Source: CAKZML01 sp963823435
GTDB lineage: Bacteria; Pseudomonadota; Gammaproteobacteria; Steroidobacterales; BM003
DNA length: 64,000 nucleotides
Assembly (NCBI GenBank): GCA_963823435.1
Contig: CAWGLN010000001.1
Coordinates: forward strand, 310,001-374,000
Reading direction: 5' to 3'
A program made the translations under genes and the position numbers. Numbering within the stretch: position 1 is the first letter of the stretch; each line of letters opens with the position of its first letter. The notes beneath the pieces are model-generated. The model was not told the origin of the DNA. It was given only the letters and a program-made list of their open reading frames with translations, and ran no database searches. Below, in pieces: positions 47,531 through 56,396 of this stretch.

Positions 47531-49107
47531 CGCGAAAGCGCGTAGACCAGGTCGACATAGCCCTTTTCTATCTCCGCCAGTCCGGCGGCCTTCACGCCCT
47601 CGGCCGGCTTGATCAGCATGTACTCGTTTGGACCGTGGGCGCCCGTACCCAGGCCCAGCCCGGTGAACACCAGGGGTAGCTTCAGCCTCTCGGTGAACTG
47701 GTAAAAAGGCGCGCTCCCTGCCAGCCTGGGCTGCACCCGCACGGTTGCCTGGTGACGATTAAACACGCCGATAGCCGCGCGCACGAATGGCGCCTCAATG
47801 GAGGTCTGGGCCGCCGGATACGCCGATTTCCTGCGCATCTCGATATCCGTAAAACCCTGGGCATCCAGGTAGCTGCGAATACTCGCCAGCGCTTGTTCGG
47901 GATCAATACCCGGCGGAAGCCGCGAATCGACTTTTGCAGTGGCTACGTGCGGCAGGATGGTCTTCACACCTTCGCCGGTATAACCGGACCACATGCCATC
48001 GATGTTCAGCGTCGGCATGTACAAATATTCCATCAGGGCATCCGCGCCGGTCTTTCCATCCACCCAGCGTTCCACGCCAAGCTGTTTCTTTATCTGGGCC
48101 TCATCCCACGAGCCGAGCATACCGTTGATCAGACTGTATTCCTCGTCACTGGGCGGGCGTATGTCATCGTAATAGCCCGGCACCCTGATGGTGTTGCCGT
48201 CGGCGGTGGTCAGGCTGGCCAGGGCCTGCGTCAGGCGCCACGCCGGCGCATCCACCATGGCCTTGTAGGAACCGTGTATTTCGTTCCTCATCGGGCCGCC
48301 GTGCTCGTTTCCGCGGGCCTCGAGCTCGAAATAGATAATCCCCTTCACACCCAGGGACATGGTCATACCGCCGTCTTTGTCCTGGGAGTTGAACGGAAAC
48401 AGCACCCCGTCAGCCTGTTTCAGACGCTCCTCGTATTTGTCGATTATCTGGGGGTAATGAGGTGAGCCCAGTTCCTCCTCGCCTTCCGCCGCCAGCATGA
48501 TGTTCACCGGCAGATTCCCGTGCACATCTATTATCGACTGCAGCGCGTTTAGCAAGGCGCGCTGCGGGCCTTTCTGGTTAGTGGCGCCGCGAGCCATGAG
48601 TACGCTGCCCAGTTCATGATCTACCAGCGCACCGGCAAAAGGCGGCACCTGCCAATCATCCGGATTGACCGGCTGGACGTCATACATCATGTACAACATC
48701 AGGGTCTTCTCGGCGCCCGCATCATAGTAACCCCAGACCCCGGGATGACCGTCGGTTGGTACCAGTTCGGCCTCGGCAAAGCCCATATCCAGCAGGTCCT
48801 GCCGCAGCAATTCGGCCATCTCTACAACACCGTTGTTTTCCGCGCTGATGGAGGGTTGACGCAGCCAGCGCTGCAGCTGGGCCAGGTGCTCGTCCAGGTG
48901 CTCATCGATATGGCGATAGACCTCGGCGTGATCACCGTCATAGGCGGGGATGCTGGCCGGATCAAATCCGGGCACCTGCTTGAGCTGAAAAACGGGGCGG
49001 AGGGGTTGGGCAAGGGTGGCCGTCCCCGCCTGCTTGTCCGGGTTTCCACAAGCCAGTAACGACAGGGCCAGGATGCAGGAAAGGACTGGTCGAACGATAG
49101 AAGACAT
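47527..49107 (-). CDS. M20-family metallopeptidase-like lipoprotein with altered metal ligands
   Basis: A 526-residue lipoprotein (lipobox LSLLAC, Cys20) with the M20/M25 fold. The acidic motif AEGEEELGS (about 207-215) that supplies the catalytic glutamate is present. The first zinc-site motif reads LYMMYDVQP where active enzymes have GHYDVQP (His replaced by Met141). The second reads RGATNQKG where RGAxDDKG is usual (bridging Asp replaced by Asn177). I recall a subgroup of M20 homologues with both changes, so this is probably a family trait, not damage. Activity and substrate are unknown. It converges on the arsR gene with a four-base overlap. Confidence 0.8.
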   Translation of the reverse strand: MSSIVRPVLSCILALSLLACGNPDKQAGTATLAQPLRPVFQLKQVPGFDPASIPAYDGDHAEVYRHIDEHLDEHLAQLQRWLRQPSISAENNGVVEMAELLRQDLLDMGFAEAELVPTDGHPGVWGYYDAGAEKTLMLYMMYDVQPVNPDDWQVPPFAGALVDHELGSVLMARGATNQKGPQRALLNALQSIIDVHGNLPVNIMLAAEGEEELGSPHYPQIIDKYEERLKQADGVLFPFNSQDKDGGMTMSLGVKGIIYFELEARGNEHGGPMRNEIHGSYKAMVDAPAWRLTQALASLTTADGNTIRVPGYYDDIRPPSDEEYSLINGMLGSWDEAQIKKQLGVERWVDGKTGADALMEYLYMPTLNIDGMWSGYTGEGVKTILPHVATAKVDSRLPPGIDPEQALASIRSYLDAQGFTDIEMRRKSAYPAAQTSIEAPFVRAAIGVFNRHQATVRVQPRLAGSAPFYQFTERLKLPLVFTGLGLGTGAHGPNEYMLIKPAEGVKAAGLAEIEKGYVDLVYALSR

Positions 49108-49176
49108 GGATGGGCTCCGCTGAATTGCAGCCGCCAGTGTACCTGCACCCGGGCCGGTTTATTAGTCTTGCCGTGT

Positions 49177-49992
49177 TTAGGCCGCCGGCTCTCCGGTCGT
49201 ATCCGCGATCTGCTCCAGCGAGGCGAAATCAAACAGGTTCATGTCGGCCAACTGGGAGGGCGCCACGTTACGAATGGCGCTGAAAATAGTTTCCATGCGT
49301 CCCGGACTTTCCTGCTCCCACTGCGCCAGCATCTTTTTGATCAAGGTTCGTTGCAGGTTGGGCTGGGAACCGCACAGGTCACAGGGAATGATGGGGAATT
49401 GCCGGGCATTGGCATAACGGCTGATCTCCCCTTCCGCGCAGTAGGCGAGCGGCCGAATCACCACGTGGCGACCGTCATCCGAGCGCAGCTTGGGCGGCAT
49501 CGCCTTGAGGTGTCCGCCGTGGAACAGGTTCAGGAACAGCGTCTCAATGATGTCGTCCCGGTGATGCCCAAGGGCGATCCGGGTGATGCCGTTGGCTGCC
49601 GCCCAGGTGTAAAGAGAACCGCGACGCAGACGCGAACACAGGCTACAGGTGGTCTTGCCCTCGGGAATGACACGCTTCACTACGCTGTAGGTGTCCTGCT
49701 CGATGATGTGGTAGTCCACACCGAGGCTCTGCAGGTAGTCGGGAAGTATGTGTTCCGGAAAACCGGGCTGCTTCTGATCCAGGTTGACTGCAATAAGATC
49801 GAATTTCACCGGCGCACTGCGTTGCAGCGACATCAGGATATCCAGCATGGTGTAGGAGTCCTTGCCACCGGATAAACAAACCATGACCCGATCGCCATCG
49901 CCGATCATCTTGTAGTCTTCAATGGCCTTGCCCACCTGTCCGCGCAGACTGGCCTGCAGCTTTTTAAAGGTGCTGGATGAGCGCTGTGACAA
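49177..49992 (-). CDS. ttcA: tRNA 2-thiocytidine biosynthesis protein TtcA
   Basis: A 271-residue enzyme that thiolates cytidine 32 of tRNA using ATP and a [4Fe-4S] cluster. The PP-loop SGGKDS is at residues 41-46. The cysteines CSLC and CDLC, plus GHHRDDIIETLFLN and the C-terminal IRNVAPSQLAD, are all TtcA-specific. E. coli TtcA is 311 residues; the shorter form is common. No ATG is available, and TTG 49992 is the likely start. Confidence 0.93.
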   Translation of the reverse strand: MSQRSSSTFKKLQASLRGQVGKAIEDYKMIGDGDRVMVCLSGGKDSYTMLDILMSLQRSAPVKFDLIAVNLDQKQPGFPEHILPDYLQSLGVDYHIIEQDTYSVVKRVIPEGKTTCSLCSRLRRGSLYTWAAANGITRIALGHHRDDIIETLFLNLFHGGHLKAMPPKLRSDDGRHVVIRPLAYCAEGEISRYANARQFPIIPCDLCGSQPNLQRTLIKKMLAQWEQESPGRMETIFSAIRNVAPSQLADMNLFDFASLEQIADTTGEPAA

Positions 49993-50302
49993 TGCGGCGT
50001 GTAGCGGTCAAGACTGGATACTCCTGTTCGAGGTGCGCGATTTTGCCACGGCCGGCGCGGGAAGTTGAGTCCGTGGTGGTGTTTTTATCCAACCGGCTCA
50101 GGCTCGAAAGGTGTCGCCGGCCATCCATCGTCTCGCCATAACCTGGACCAAACCTTGGGTCACGACATGCCGATATACACCCGCCCTGTGCTTGAGCGCA
50201 TGCCGGGCGGGTACAGCATTGTGCCGCCTGTTGGCCCGCTACAGGCCATCCGCGTGATACTCGGCGTTGACACCAGCCGTAATCAAAATAATCGGGATTC
50301 CA
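49993..50302. other. Non-coding region between ttcA and ABM-domain gene
   Basis: About 310 bases between divergent genes. Short open frames on either strand lack any domain. I see no hairpin or promoter that I can defend. Confidence 0.4.
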
Positions 50303-50639
50303 ATGAGCGTACTTGCCCAAACCCCGAAGCCACCCTACTACGCGGTAATTTTCACCAGCGTGCGCCGCCAGGCAGACGAACAGGCCTATCAGGAGACTGC
50401 CGCAACGCATGTTGACACTCGCAGCCAGGCAACCGGGGTTCCTCGGCGTGGACGGCGCTCACAGCGACGGCGTGGGTATCACGGTGTCTTACTGGGAGTC
50501 CGAGGAAGCTATCCGGGCATGGAAACTCCAGGCGGAGCACGCCGAGGCGCAGCGCAGGGGACGGGAAGATTGGTACGCAGGCTATAGCCTGAGAATCGCA
50601 CGGGTCGAGCGGGCCTATAAATTCGGTACAGACGTCTAG
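50303..50639 (+). CDS. Antibiotic-biosynthesis-monooxygenase-like (ABM) domain protein, one frameshift
   Basis: About 111 residues after removing one extra base near 50404. The dimeric alpha-beta barrel pattern is plain: YYAVIFTSVRR, then PGFLGVDGAHSDGVGITVSYWESEEAIRAWK and a C-terminal YSLRIARVERAY. These small ABM-fold proteins include heme-degrading and quinol monooxygenases, but many are uncharacterised; no heme ligand can be assigned here. It converges on the sensor-kinase gene with no gap. Confidence 0.8.
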
Positions 50640-52003
50640 GCCGGCACTACAGCCCGGGGGAAACGCAGGCTGACCCGCAAACCCGGATCGGCGTTTTCCA
50701 GCTCCAGCCTGGCTCCGTGCATACCCGCCACAGCCTGCACCAGGGACAGACCGAGACCGCTACCGGCGATCTTGGCCGATTCCGCAGCCCTGAAAAACCG
50801 ACCGGTCACTCGAACCCGGTCTTCCTCAGCAAGACCCGGCCCGTGATCCCTGACGCTGAGGAAATCACCCTGGATATCACTGCCCACTGTCAGGGTCACC
50901 TGTCCCTGGCCTCCATATTTAAGCGCATTGTCGATGAGGTTTATCAGGGCCTGGAATAACAGATCCCGGTCTGCGCGCAAGGTCACCGGCGTGCCTTCGC
51001 AATTCAGGACGACTCCCTCCTCCTCGGCATGCGCCTGGTACAGTTCACAGGCATCGCAGGCAAGCTCCAGCAGGTCCACCTCGACCATGCTGGCCTCGTG
51101 GCGACCCGACTCAATTCGGGCAATCCGCAGCAGCGCGGAAAACGTCTGCAACAATCCGTCTGCCTCGTCGATGCAATGGTCCAGTTCTCCCCGCACATTC
51201 GCATCCAGGCCCGGTCCGATAGCCAGGCGCTCGAGCTTGCTGCGCAGACGAGTCAGCGGTGTACGCAGGTCATGCGCCACGCCATCGGCCACGTTGCGCA
51301 CTGATTCCACCAGCAGGTCGATCTGCTCCAACATGGCGTTGAGATTGGCGGCAAGCTGGTCAAACTCATCGTTGGTGCCGCGCAGGGGCATACGTCGGTG
51401 CAGACGCCCGCTCATGATTTCCCGACTGGTCTGGTTGATGGTCTCGATCCGCCGGGTGACGCTGGCGCTCATCAAGACGCCGCCCAGCAGGGCCAGAACC
51501 AGGGCCAGGGCCATGCCCCAGACGTAGGCCTTCAGCAGCAGGGATTCGGTGGCCTGCAGGGCGGCAATATCCATGGCCACCAGCAAGCGCAGGTTACCCC
51601 TCACCCCGAAAATCCGGCCCCTGGCTGTCGAGGTGGCGCCATTTTCCTGCAGGGTGAAATTCACCCACCCGTCCCCGGTGGGAACGGCCTCCGGCCAGCC
51701 TGGCAGGTTGCCTCCCAGGGGTTTGTATTCGTTTGTGGCGAACAGGTAGAGCATGTTCCTTTCGGGGTCATTCGCCATGCGCTCATTCACCAGGCCGGCA
51801 AGACTTTTCAGCCCCCCACGCCGGTAGGTGTCCGCCAGGCCCTTGATTTCCGCCTCAATGGTCGAGTCTGTCTGACTGGACATGTAACCGACGGTGGACC
51901 AGTAAACGAAGGCGAGCATCACCAGCGCGGAGACCGCAAACAGCCCCATGTACACCGCAGCCAGTTGGAAGGTGGATGTTTTTAGCAGCCTGAGAGCGTT
52001 CAC
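50636..52003 (-). CDS. Two-component sensor histidine kinase
   Basis: 455 residues: TM1 (about 13-35), a periplasmic sensor region of about 115 residues, TM2 (about 157-180), HAMP, DHp with His244 in VAHDLRTPLTRL, and a complete HATPase domain (LINLIDNALKYGG, DHGPGL, GSGLGLSLV). The class is like the OmpR-partner kinases (QseC/TctE-like). The start is GTG 52003; its GAGG site lies in the end of the structured repeat. The response-regulator gene precedes it, separated by two repeat copies. Confidence 0.92.
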   Translation of the reverse strand: MNALRLLKTSTFQLAAVYMGLFAVSALVMLAFVYWSTVGYMSSQTDSTIEAEIKGLADTYRRGGLKSLAGLVNERMANDPERNMLYLFATNEYKPLGGNLPGWPEAVPTGDGWVNFTLQENGATSTARGRIFGVRGNLRLLVAMDIAALQATESLLLKAYVWGMALALVLALLGGVLMSASVTRRIETINQTSREIMSGRLHRRMPLRGTNDEFDQLAANLNAMLEQIDLLVESVRNVADGVAHDLRTPLTRLRSKLERLAIGPGLDANVRGELDHCIDEADGLLQTFSALLRIARIESGRHEASMVEVDLLELACDACELYQAHAEEEGVVLNCEGTPVTLRADRDLLFQALINLIDNALKYGGQGQVTLTVGSDIQGDFLSVRDHGPGLAEEDRVRVTGRFFRAAESAKIAGSGLGLSLVQAVAGMHGARLELENADPGLRVSLRFPRAVVPA

Positions 52004-52163
52004 CTGGGGAACCTCTGGTTTGTTCCTGGCTTGGCAGATTGGGAGCCAAAAGAGCCGGATCCACGGCGCCGATCGCAAGGAGTAGTGGGGTTACTGCGAA
52101 GATCGGCAACACAGGAGCTGGGTTTTTTGGCCGCAAGATGTGAGTTCATGAATGAATCAGAGT
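52004..52163. mobile_element. Structured MITE-like repeat, copy 2
   Basis: Outer end GGGGAACCTCTGG abuts the kinase start; the other end is TTCATGAATGAATCAGAG near 52163. Inner stem GCCGAT (52068-52073) pairs with ATCGGC (52102-52107). This end supplies the kinase's ribosome binding site. Short open frames inside the repeat are not genes. Confidence 0.85.
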
Positions 52164-52168
52164 GCACC

Positions 52169-52332
52169 AGGGAGCCTCTGTTTTGTTCCGGGCTTGCCAG
52201 ATTGGGAGCTAAAAAAGCCAGATCCAAGGCGCCGATTGCACGGAGTAGTGGGACTACTGCGAAGATCGGCAACACAGGAGCTGGGTTTTTTGGCCGCAAG
52301 ATGCAAGTTCATGAATGAATCAGAGGCTCCCT
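52169..52332. mobile_element. Structured MITE-like repeat, copy 3 (best preserved)
   Basis: Perfect 12-bp inverted ends AGGGAGCCTCTG (52169-52180) and CAGAGGCTCCCT (52321-52332). Inner stem GCCGAT (52231-52236) with ATCGGC (52265-52270) and AGTAG (52244-52248) with CTACT (52254-52258). The right end overlaps the response-regulator gene and gives its last codons and stop. Confidence 0.9.
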
Positions 52333-52997
52333 AGCCTGTACCCCGCCCCGCGCACCGTGTGCAGCAAAGGCTGTTCGAATCCCTTGTCGATCTTGGCCCG
52401 CAAACGCGAGATATGTACGTCTATCACGTTGGTCTGCGGATCAAAATGGTAGTCCCAGACCGCTTCAAGCAACATGGTGCGGGTCACGACCTGGCCCGCG
52501 TGCCGCATCAGGTATTCCAGCAAGCGAAATTCTCTCGGTTGCAGGTCTATGACCTGGCCACCTCGTAGCGCACTGCGTGACAGCAGGTCCATTTCCAGGT
52601 CCCCGACCTGCAAACGCGTCACCGGAACAGCCTCGTGCTGACCCCTGCGACGCAAGGCCTCCAAACGGGCCAGTAACTCACTAAACGCAAATGGCTTGGC
52701 CAGGTAGTCATCCGCACCGGCCTTCAGACCCTTTACCCGGTCATCAACCTCGCCCAGGGCGCTGAGCACCAGGATAGGCGTGTGATTCTCGGAAGCCCTG
52801 AGGGTGCGCACGATGGTAAGGCCATCGATACCGGGCAACATGCGGTCGGCGATGATGGCGTCATAGCTCTCGGTGGTGGCCATCATTAGGCCCTCACGCC
52901 CGTCTGCAGCATGGTCTACGGTATGCCCGCTCTCAGCCAGACCGCTGACAATGTAGTCGGCAACCGTGGCGTCATCTTCTATTACCAGGATTCGCAT
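52320..52997 (-). CDS. OmpR-family response regulator
   Basis: 225 residues: receiver domain with acidic pocket ED (7-9) and phospho-acceptor Asp51 (IIADRMLPG), then a winged-helix DNA-binding domain with LQPREFRLLEYLMRHAGQVVTR and VDVHISRLRAKID. The C-terminus GYRLGSL is encoded by the end of repeat copy 3, where family members usually end with a few other residues, so the repeat seems to have replaced the last codons without loss of the fold. It is the first gene of the pair with the kinase and is divergent from degP, a plausible target. Confidence 0.94.
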   Translation of the reverse strand: MRILVIEDDATVADYIVSGLAESGHTVDHAADGREGLMMATTESYDAIIADRMLPGIDGLTIVRTLRASENHTPILVLSALGEVDDRVKGLKAGADDYLAKPFAFSELLARLEALRRRGQHEAVPVTRLQVGDLEMDLLSRSALRGGQVIDLQPREFRLLEYLMRHAGQVVTRTMLLEAVWDYHFDPQTNVIDVHISRLRAKIDKGFEQPLLHTVRGAGYRLGSL

Positions 52998-53351
52998 GAA
53001 GGGATCATAACCGAGGAAGGAGAAATCGGCAGCCCCGGGGGGAGGAGGGATGGGGCTGCCGATGGTAACTACTAAAGGGAAACTTCCTTGCCGCCCTTCG
53101 GTTTCTTCTCTTGCTATCCGCCCGGGGAGACGGATTCGCTTAGCACAGTTGCATCTTGCCTCAGGCAGGCTGTCTGCAGCCTTGTCTGAACATTACGTTT
53201 TTTTCATCTTCGCGCAGCTGCGAGGCCGGCCAAATCTTGCGAAAAATTAATTCGCCCGACAGGCGCTCTTTAGGACCCAGATAGTAAGGTATCGATCAGT
53301 CCGGGCAAAGATCCCGGGCATTTAATTACCGTCAGTACGCCGGAGACCTCT
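52998..53351. promoter_or_regulatory. Divergent control region between response regulator and degP
   Basis: 354 bases with no gene. A 12-bp perfect inverted repeat, ATCGGCAGCCCC (53025-53036) with GGGGCTGCCGAT (53052-53063), lies 28 bases upstream of the response-regulator start and may be an operator or 5'-UTR hairpin. The degP promoter should lie in the right half, which is AT-richer around 53210-53300. Confidence 0.5.
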
Positions 53352-54857
53352 ATGCAAGCAATCTCGACCCAAAGCCCAAAACCCGTCGCCAGCAAAAGGC
53401 GCAAGGCATTACTGACCGCGGCCGTGGCAGCAATCCTGGCAACAGGCATGGGAGTTGCGAGTCTGGGTCAGGCGCACAACGATGACCAAGCTCCCCAGGT
53501 CGTAGCCGGTGGCCAATTCCAGCTGGCAGACATCATCCAGCAGGTCCAGCCTTCTGTGGTAAACGTCGTGGCCCGCCAATCGGCTACGCAACCCTCCCGG
53601 ACACGCGGCATGGATCCCAGGATGGAGGAGATGTTACGTCGCTTTTTCGGTCCCGGAATGCCCCCGGGGCACCCGCAGCAAAACCAACCCCCGCAATCCG
53701 CCAACGCATTGGGCTCGGGCTTTGTCGTCGACACCAACGGCTATATCGTAACCAACAACCACGTGATAGAGGGCGCGGAGCAGGTAGAGGTGGTACTCGA
53801 AGACGGCACCACGCTATCTGCCCGGGTCGTGGGCACAGACCCTCGTTCCGATCTTGCCGTGCTGAAGGTGGAAAGCGACAAGCCCCTGCCGGCGGTACAG
53901 TTTGGCGATTCCGACTCGGCTCGCGTGGGTGAATGGGTGATTGCCATCGGCAACCCTTTCGGCCTGGGCGGTACAGCCACTGCCGGCATCATCTCGGCCC
54001 GGGGACGGGATATCCAGTCCGGTCCGTATGATGATTACCTCCAGATCGATGCTCCCATTAACCGCGGAAACTCAGGTGGCCCGGTATTTGATACCCACGG
54101 CAGGGTGATAGGCATCAACACCGCAATTTTCTCACCCAACGGCGGCAGCGTCGGAATCGGTTTCGCCATCCCCGCATCCCAGGCGCAGCCGGCCATTAAA
54201 CAGATGATCGAGGACGGTCATGTAACGCGTGGCTGGCTGGGTGTGCAAATTCAACCGGTAACCGAGGAGATCAAGAGCAGCCTGGGACTGGAAAACACCC
54301 AGGGCGCGCTGGTGGCCGACGTAAGCGCGGACAGCCCGGCGGACAAGGCAGGGCTGGAGGTCACCGATGTGATCCTGGACTTTGACGGCCAGGCCATTAC
54401 CGACAGCCGGAGCCTGGTGCGTCTGGTTGGCAGCGCCAAGCCTGACCGGAAGGTACCCGTAACCGTCTGGCGTGAAGGCAAAAAACAAACGCTGAAAGTC
54501 AAACTGGGCACCCTGCAGGACCCCGAGCAAGAAGTGCTGGCTGCCAACCAGCCTGACAGCGATACCGGCAAACTGGGTCTGAAGGTCGCGCCACTGGACC
54601 AGCAGGCACGGGAGCGACTGAGCCTGGATGATTCGGTGCAGGGCGTACTGGTCACGGGGGTTGCGCCCAACTCCACAGCGGCCAAACAAGGTCTGCGCCC
54701 GGGTGACGTGATCCTGCGTATCGGTCAATCCAGGGTAGACACGCCCCAGGGCCTGGCCACGGCAGTGGAATCCGCTTCCAGGCAGGGTAGCGAGAGCGTA
54801 CTGGCCCTGGTCAGGCGCGGTGATTCACAACGCTTCGTAGCCCTGAAGCTGGGCTAG
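53352..54857 (+). CDS. degP: Do-type periplasmic serine protease/chaperone
   Basis: A 501-residue HtrA/DegP-type protease. A basic N-terminus and hydrophobic segment (about 17-40, ending GQAH) form the signal. The catalytic triad is His137 (TNNHV), Asp167 (SDLAV) and Ser241 (GNSGGP). A Met/Pro-rich LA-loop-like insert (about 85-116) and two PDZ domains follow (about 285-375 and 410-495). It refolds or degrades damaged periplasmic proteins. Control by the divergent two-component pair is plausible, as for mucD- or degP-linked systems, but unproven. Confidence 0.95.
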   Translation: MQAISTQSPKPVASKRRKALLTAAVAAILATGMGVASLGQAHNDDQAPQVVAGGQFQLADIIQQVQPSVVNVVARQSATQPSRTRGMDPRMEEMLRRFFGPGMPPGHPQQNQPPQSANALGSGFVVDTNGYIVTNNHVIEGAEQVEVVLEDGTTLSARVVGTDPRSDLAVLKVESDKPLPAVQFGDSDSARVGEWVIAIGNPFGLGGTATAGIISARGRDIQSGPYDDYLQIDAPINRGNSGGPVFDTHGRVIGINTAIFSPNGGSVGIGFAIPASQAQPAIKQMIEDGHVTRGWLGVQIQPVTEEIKSSLGLENTQGALVADVSADSPADKAGLEVTDVILDFDGQAITDSRSLVRLVGSAKPDRKVPVTVWREGKKQTLKVKLGTLQDPEQEVLAANQPDSDTGKLGLKVAPLDQQARERLSLDDSVQGVLVTGVAPNSTAAKQGLRPGDVILRIGQSRVDTPQGLATAVESASRQGSESVLALVRRGDSQRFVALKLG

Positions 54858-54935
54858 GGGGCGACCCAGGTTTTTCCACGCGACAACTCATGGATATCGG
54901 GCTCCCCTCCCGACTCCCTCTGCGCCAGATTGGCG

Positions 54936-54966
54936 CACGGCCGGTGTAACCCGGCCGTTTTTTTTG
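54936..54966 (+). terminator. Rho-independent terminator after degP
   Basis: ACGGCCGG and CCGGCCGT pair around a short loop and run into eight T residues, about 80 bases after the degP stop. Confidence 0.92.
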
Positions 54967-55045
54967 CCTGAAAATTACCCGGGGATGCATTCCCGGCAGC
55001 CCACCGGCACAATGACGATCCAAGCTTCACAACGAGAACGTCGAT

Positions 55046-55366
55046 ATGAGTGACGAGGATCTGGACAAGCAATTCCGGCAGGTGGCCGATTCCTTCATCG
55101 GAGTAGCCAACACCCACCTGGAAAAGATGAATCGCGAGAACGTGGGTATGGCCCTGCTGTATGCAGCGGCCCGATTCAATGCGTTCGTGGTAGCCAGCAA
55201 CGCCCGTGACCTCGAACATTTCAGGGCCGACAAGGCCAAGGCCATGGAATTCTTCAGCGCCGAATACCAGCGCATGCTGGGAGCAAACCTGAATGACCAC
55301 GAATTTGTGTTTGAGCAAGACCAGCCCTATGGCCACTTGCCACGCAAAAAACCGGAGCCGTCCTGA
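55046..55366 (+). CDS. DUF3144 family protein
   Basis: 106 residues, helical and soluble, with FRQVADSFIGVANTH and MALLYAAARFNAFVVASN, which match the DUF3144 family of small proteobacterial proteins of unknown function. The tail carries YGHLPRKKP. It is 17 bases upstream of the YaiI-family gene and probably co-transcribed. Confidence 0.85.
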   Translation: MSDEDLDKQFRQVADSFIGVANTHLEKMNRENVGMALLYAAARFNAFVVASNARDLEHFRADKAKAMEFFSAEYQRMLGANLNDHEFVFEQDQPYGHLPRKKPEPS

Positions 55367-55383
55367 GTCAAGGGAGCCGGCAC

Positions 55384-55854
55384 ATGGCTGAATCGAGACC
55401 AATGCAGATCTGGGTGGATGCCGACGCCTGCCCCGTACCCATCAAGCAGATTCTGTTCAGGGCCGCACAGCGCTGCCGCGTCCAGTTAATCCTGGTTGCG
55501 AACCACTACCTGGCTACGCCGCCTTCTGCATTCGTACGCAGCATGCAGGTGTCGCAGGGTTTCGACGTGGCCGACAATGAAATCGTACGTATGCTTGCCA
55601 GCGGTGACCTGGTGATTACCAGCGACATCCCCCTGGCCTCGGAAGCCATGGGAAAAGGCGCCACCGTCCTTAGCCCACGCGGAGAGCTATTTTCTGTCGA
55701 CACTATCGGCGCCCGATTGAACATGCGTGATTTCCTGGACACCATGCGAGCCAGCGGCGTACAAAGCGGCGGTCCGAGCCCCCTGGGTCAAGCGGAAAAA
55801 ATGGCCTTTGCGTCACATCTGGACAAGTTGCTGGCCGGTCTCCCGGCAGGATGA
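55384..55854 (+). CDS. yaiI: YaiI/YqxD family (DUF188) PIN-like protein
   Basis: 156 residues with the family's IWVDADACPVPIKQIL start, the VANHYL strand and DLVITSDIPLA, where conserved aspartates form a PIN-like acidic site. The biochemical role is not established; PIN-like folds suggest RNA nuclease activity. Family length is about 150. Confidence 0.92.
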   Translation: MAESRPMQIWVDADACPVPIKQILFRAAQRCRVQLILVANHYLATPPSAFVRSMQVSQGFDVADNEIVRMLASGDLVITSDIPLASEAMGKGATVLSPRGELFSVDTIGARLNMRDFLDTMRASGVQSGGPSPLGQAEKMAFASHLDKLLAGLPAG

Positions 55855-55924
55855 GTACAGGCCCCCGGGGTAATGGTTCGGTAAAGCCGGTGCGTGACAG
55901 GAAGCTACTCGATACGGAGAAAAC

Positions 55925-56392
55925 ATGACAGCCAGCGTTATTTCCATCCACATCGCCAGCGAATCCGGTGGTCCGCTGGTGCAACTGAATGAGGCCGTGC
56001 TGATAGCCGGGAAAGGCATAGAAGGAGACCGGAATTACCGTCATGAGGGCGCGGCGCCAGCCCGCCAGATCACGTTGATCGAGGAGGAAAAAGTCGCCGA
56101 GTTCAACCGGCAGACAGGGCTTGCCATGCAGCCAGGTATGACGAGGCGTAACCTGGTCACCCGCGGTGTGAATCTGAATCAACTGGCGGGCAAGCGTTTC
56201 CGGGTAGGAGATACCGTGCTGGAGGGGGTGGAACTATGCCAGCCCTGTGCCGGGCTGGGCGCATTGCACGCCGGCGGGCAGGTTTCCCAGGCCCAGGTCG
56301 TCAGGAACATGGTTGACCGCGGCGGGCTGCGCGCCTGCATCATCAAAGGTGGCACCATTCGCCCCGGCGATTCGATATCGGAACAGGAGTAA
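55925..56392 (+). CDS. MOSC domain protein
   Basis: 155 residues comprising a single MOSC domain (as at the C-terminus of molybdenum-cofactor sulfurases). Seen: GIEGDRNYR near the start, TRRNLVTRGVNLNQLAGKRFRVGDTVLEG and the cysteine motif LCQPC. MOSC proteins handle molybdenum cofactor or persulfide sulfur, sometimes as N-hydroxylated substrate reductases. It is closely followed by the VOC gene. Confidence 0.9.
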   Translation: MTASVISIHIASESGGPLVQLNEAVLIAGKGIEGDRNYRHEGAAPARQITLIEEEKVAEFNRQTGLAMQPGMTRRNLVTRGVNLNQLAGKRFRVGDTVLEGVELCQPCAGLGALHAGGQVSQAQVVRNMVDRGGLRACIIKGGTIRPGDSISEQE

Positions 56393-56396
56393 ACCC

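Noticed and set aside
52031..52334. Short open frames inside the 52-kb repeats
   Set aside because: They arise from the palindromic repeat, read on both strands with similar sequence, and lack ribosome sites.
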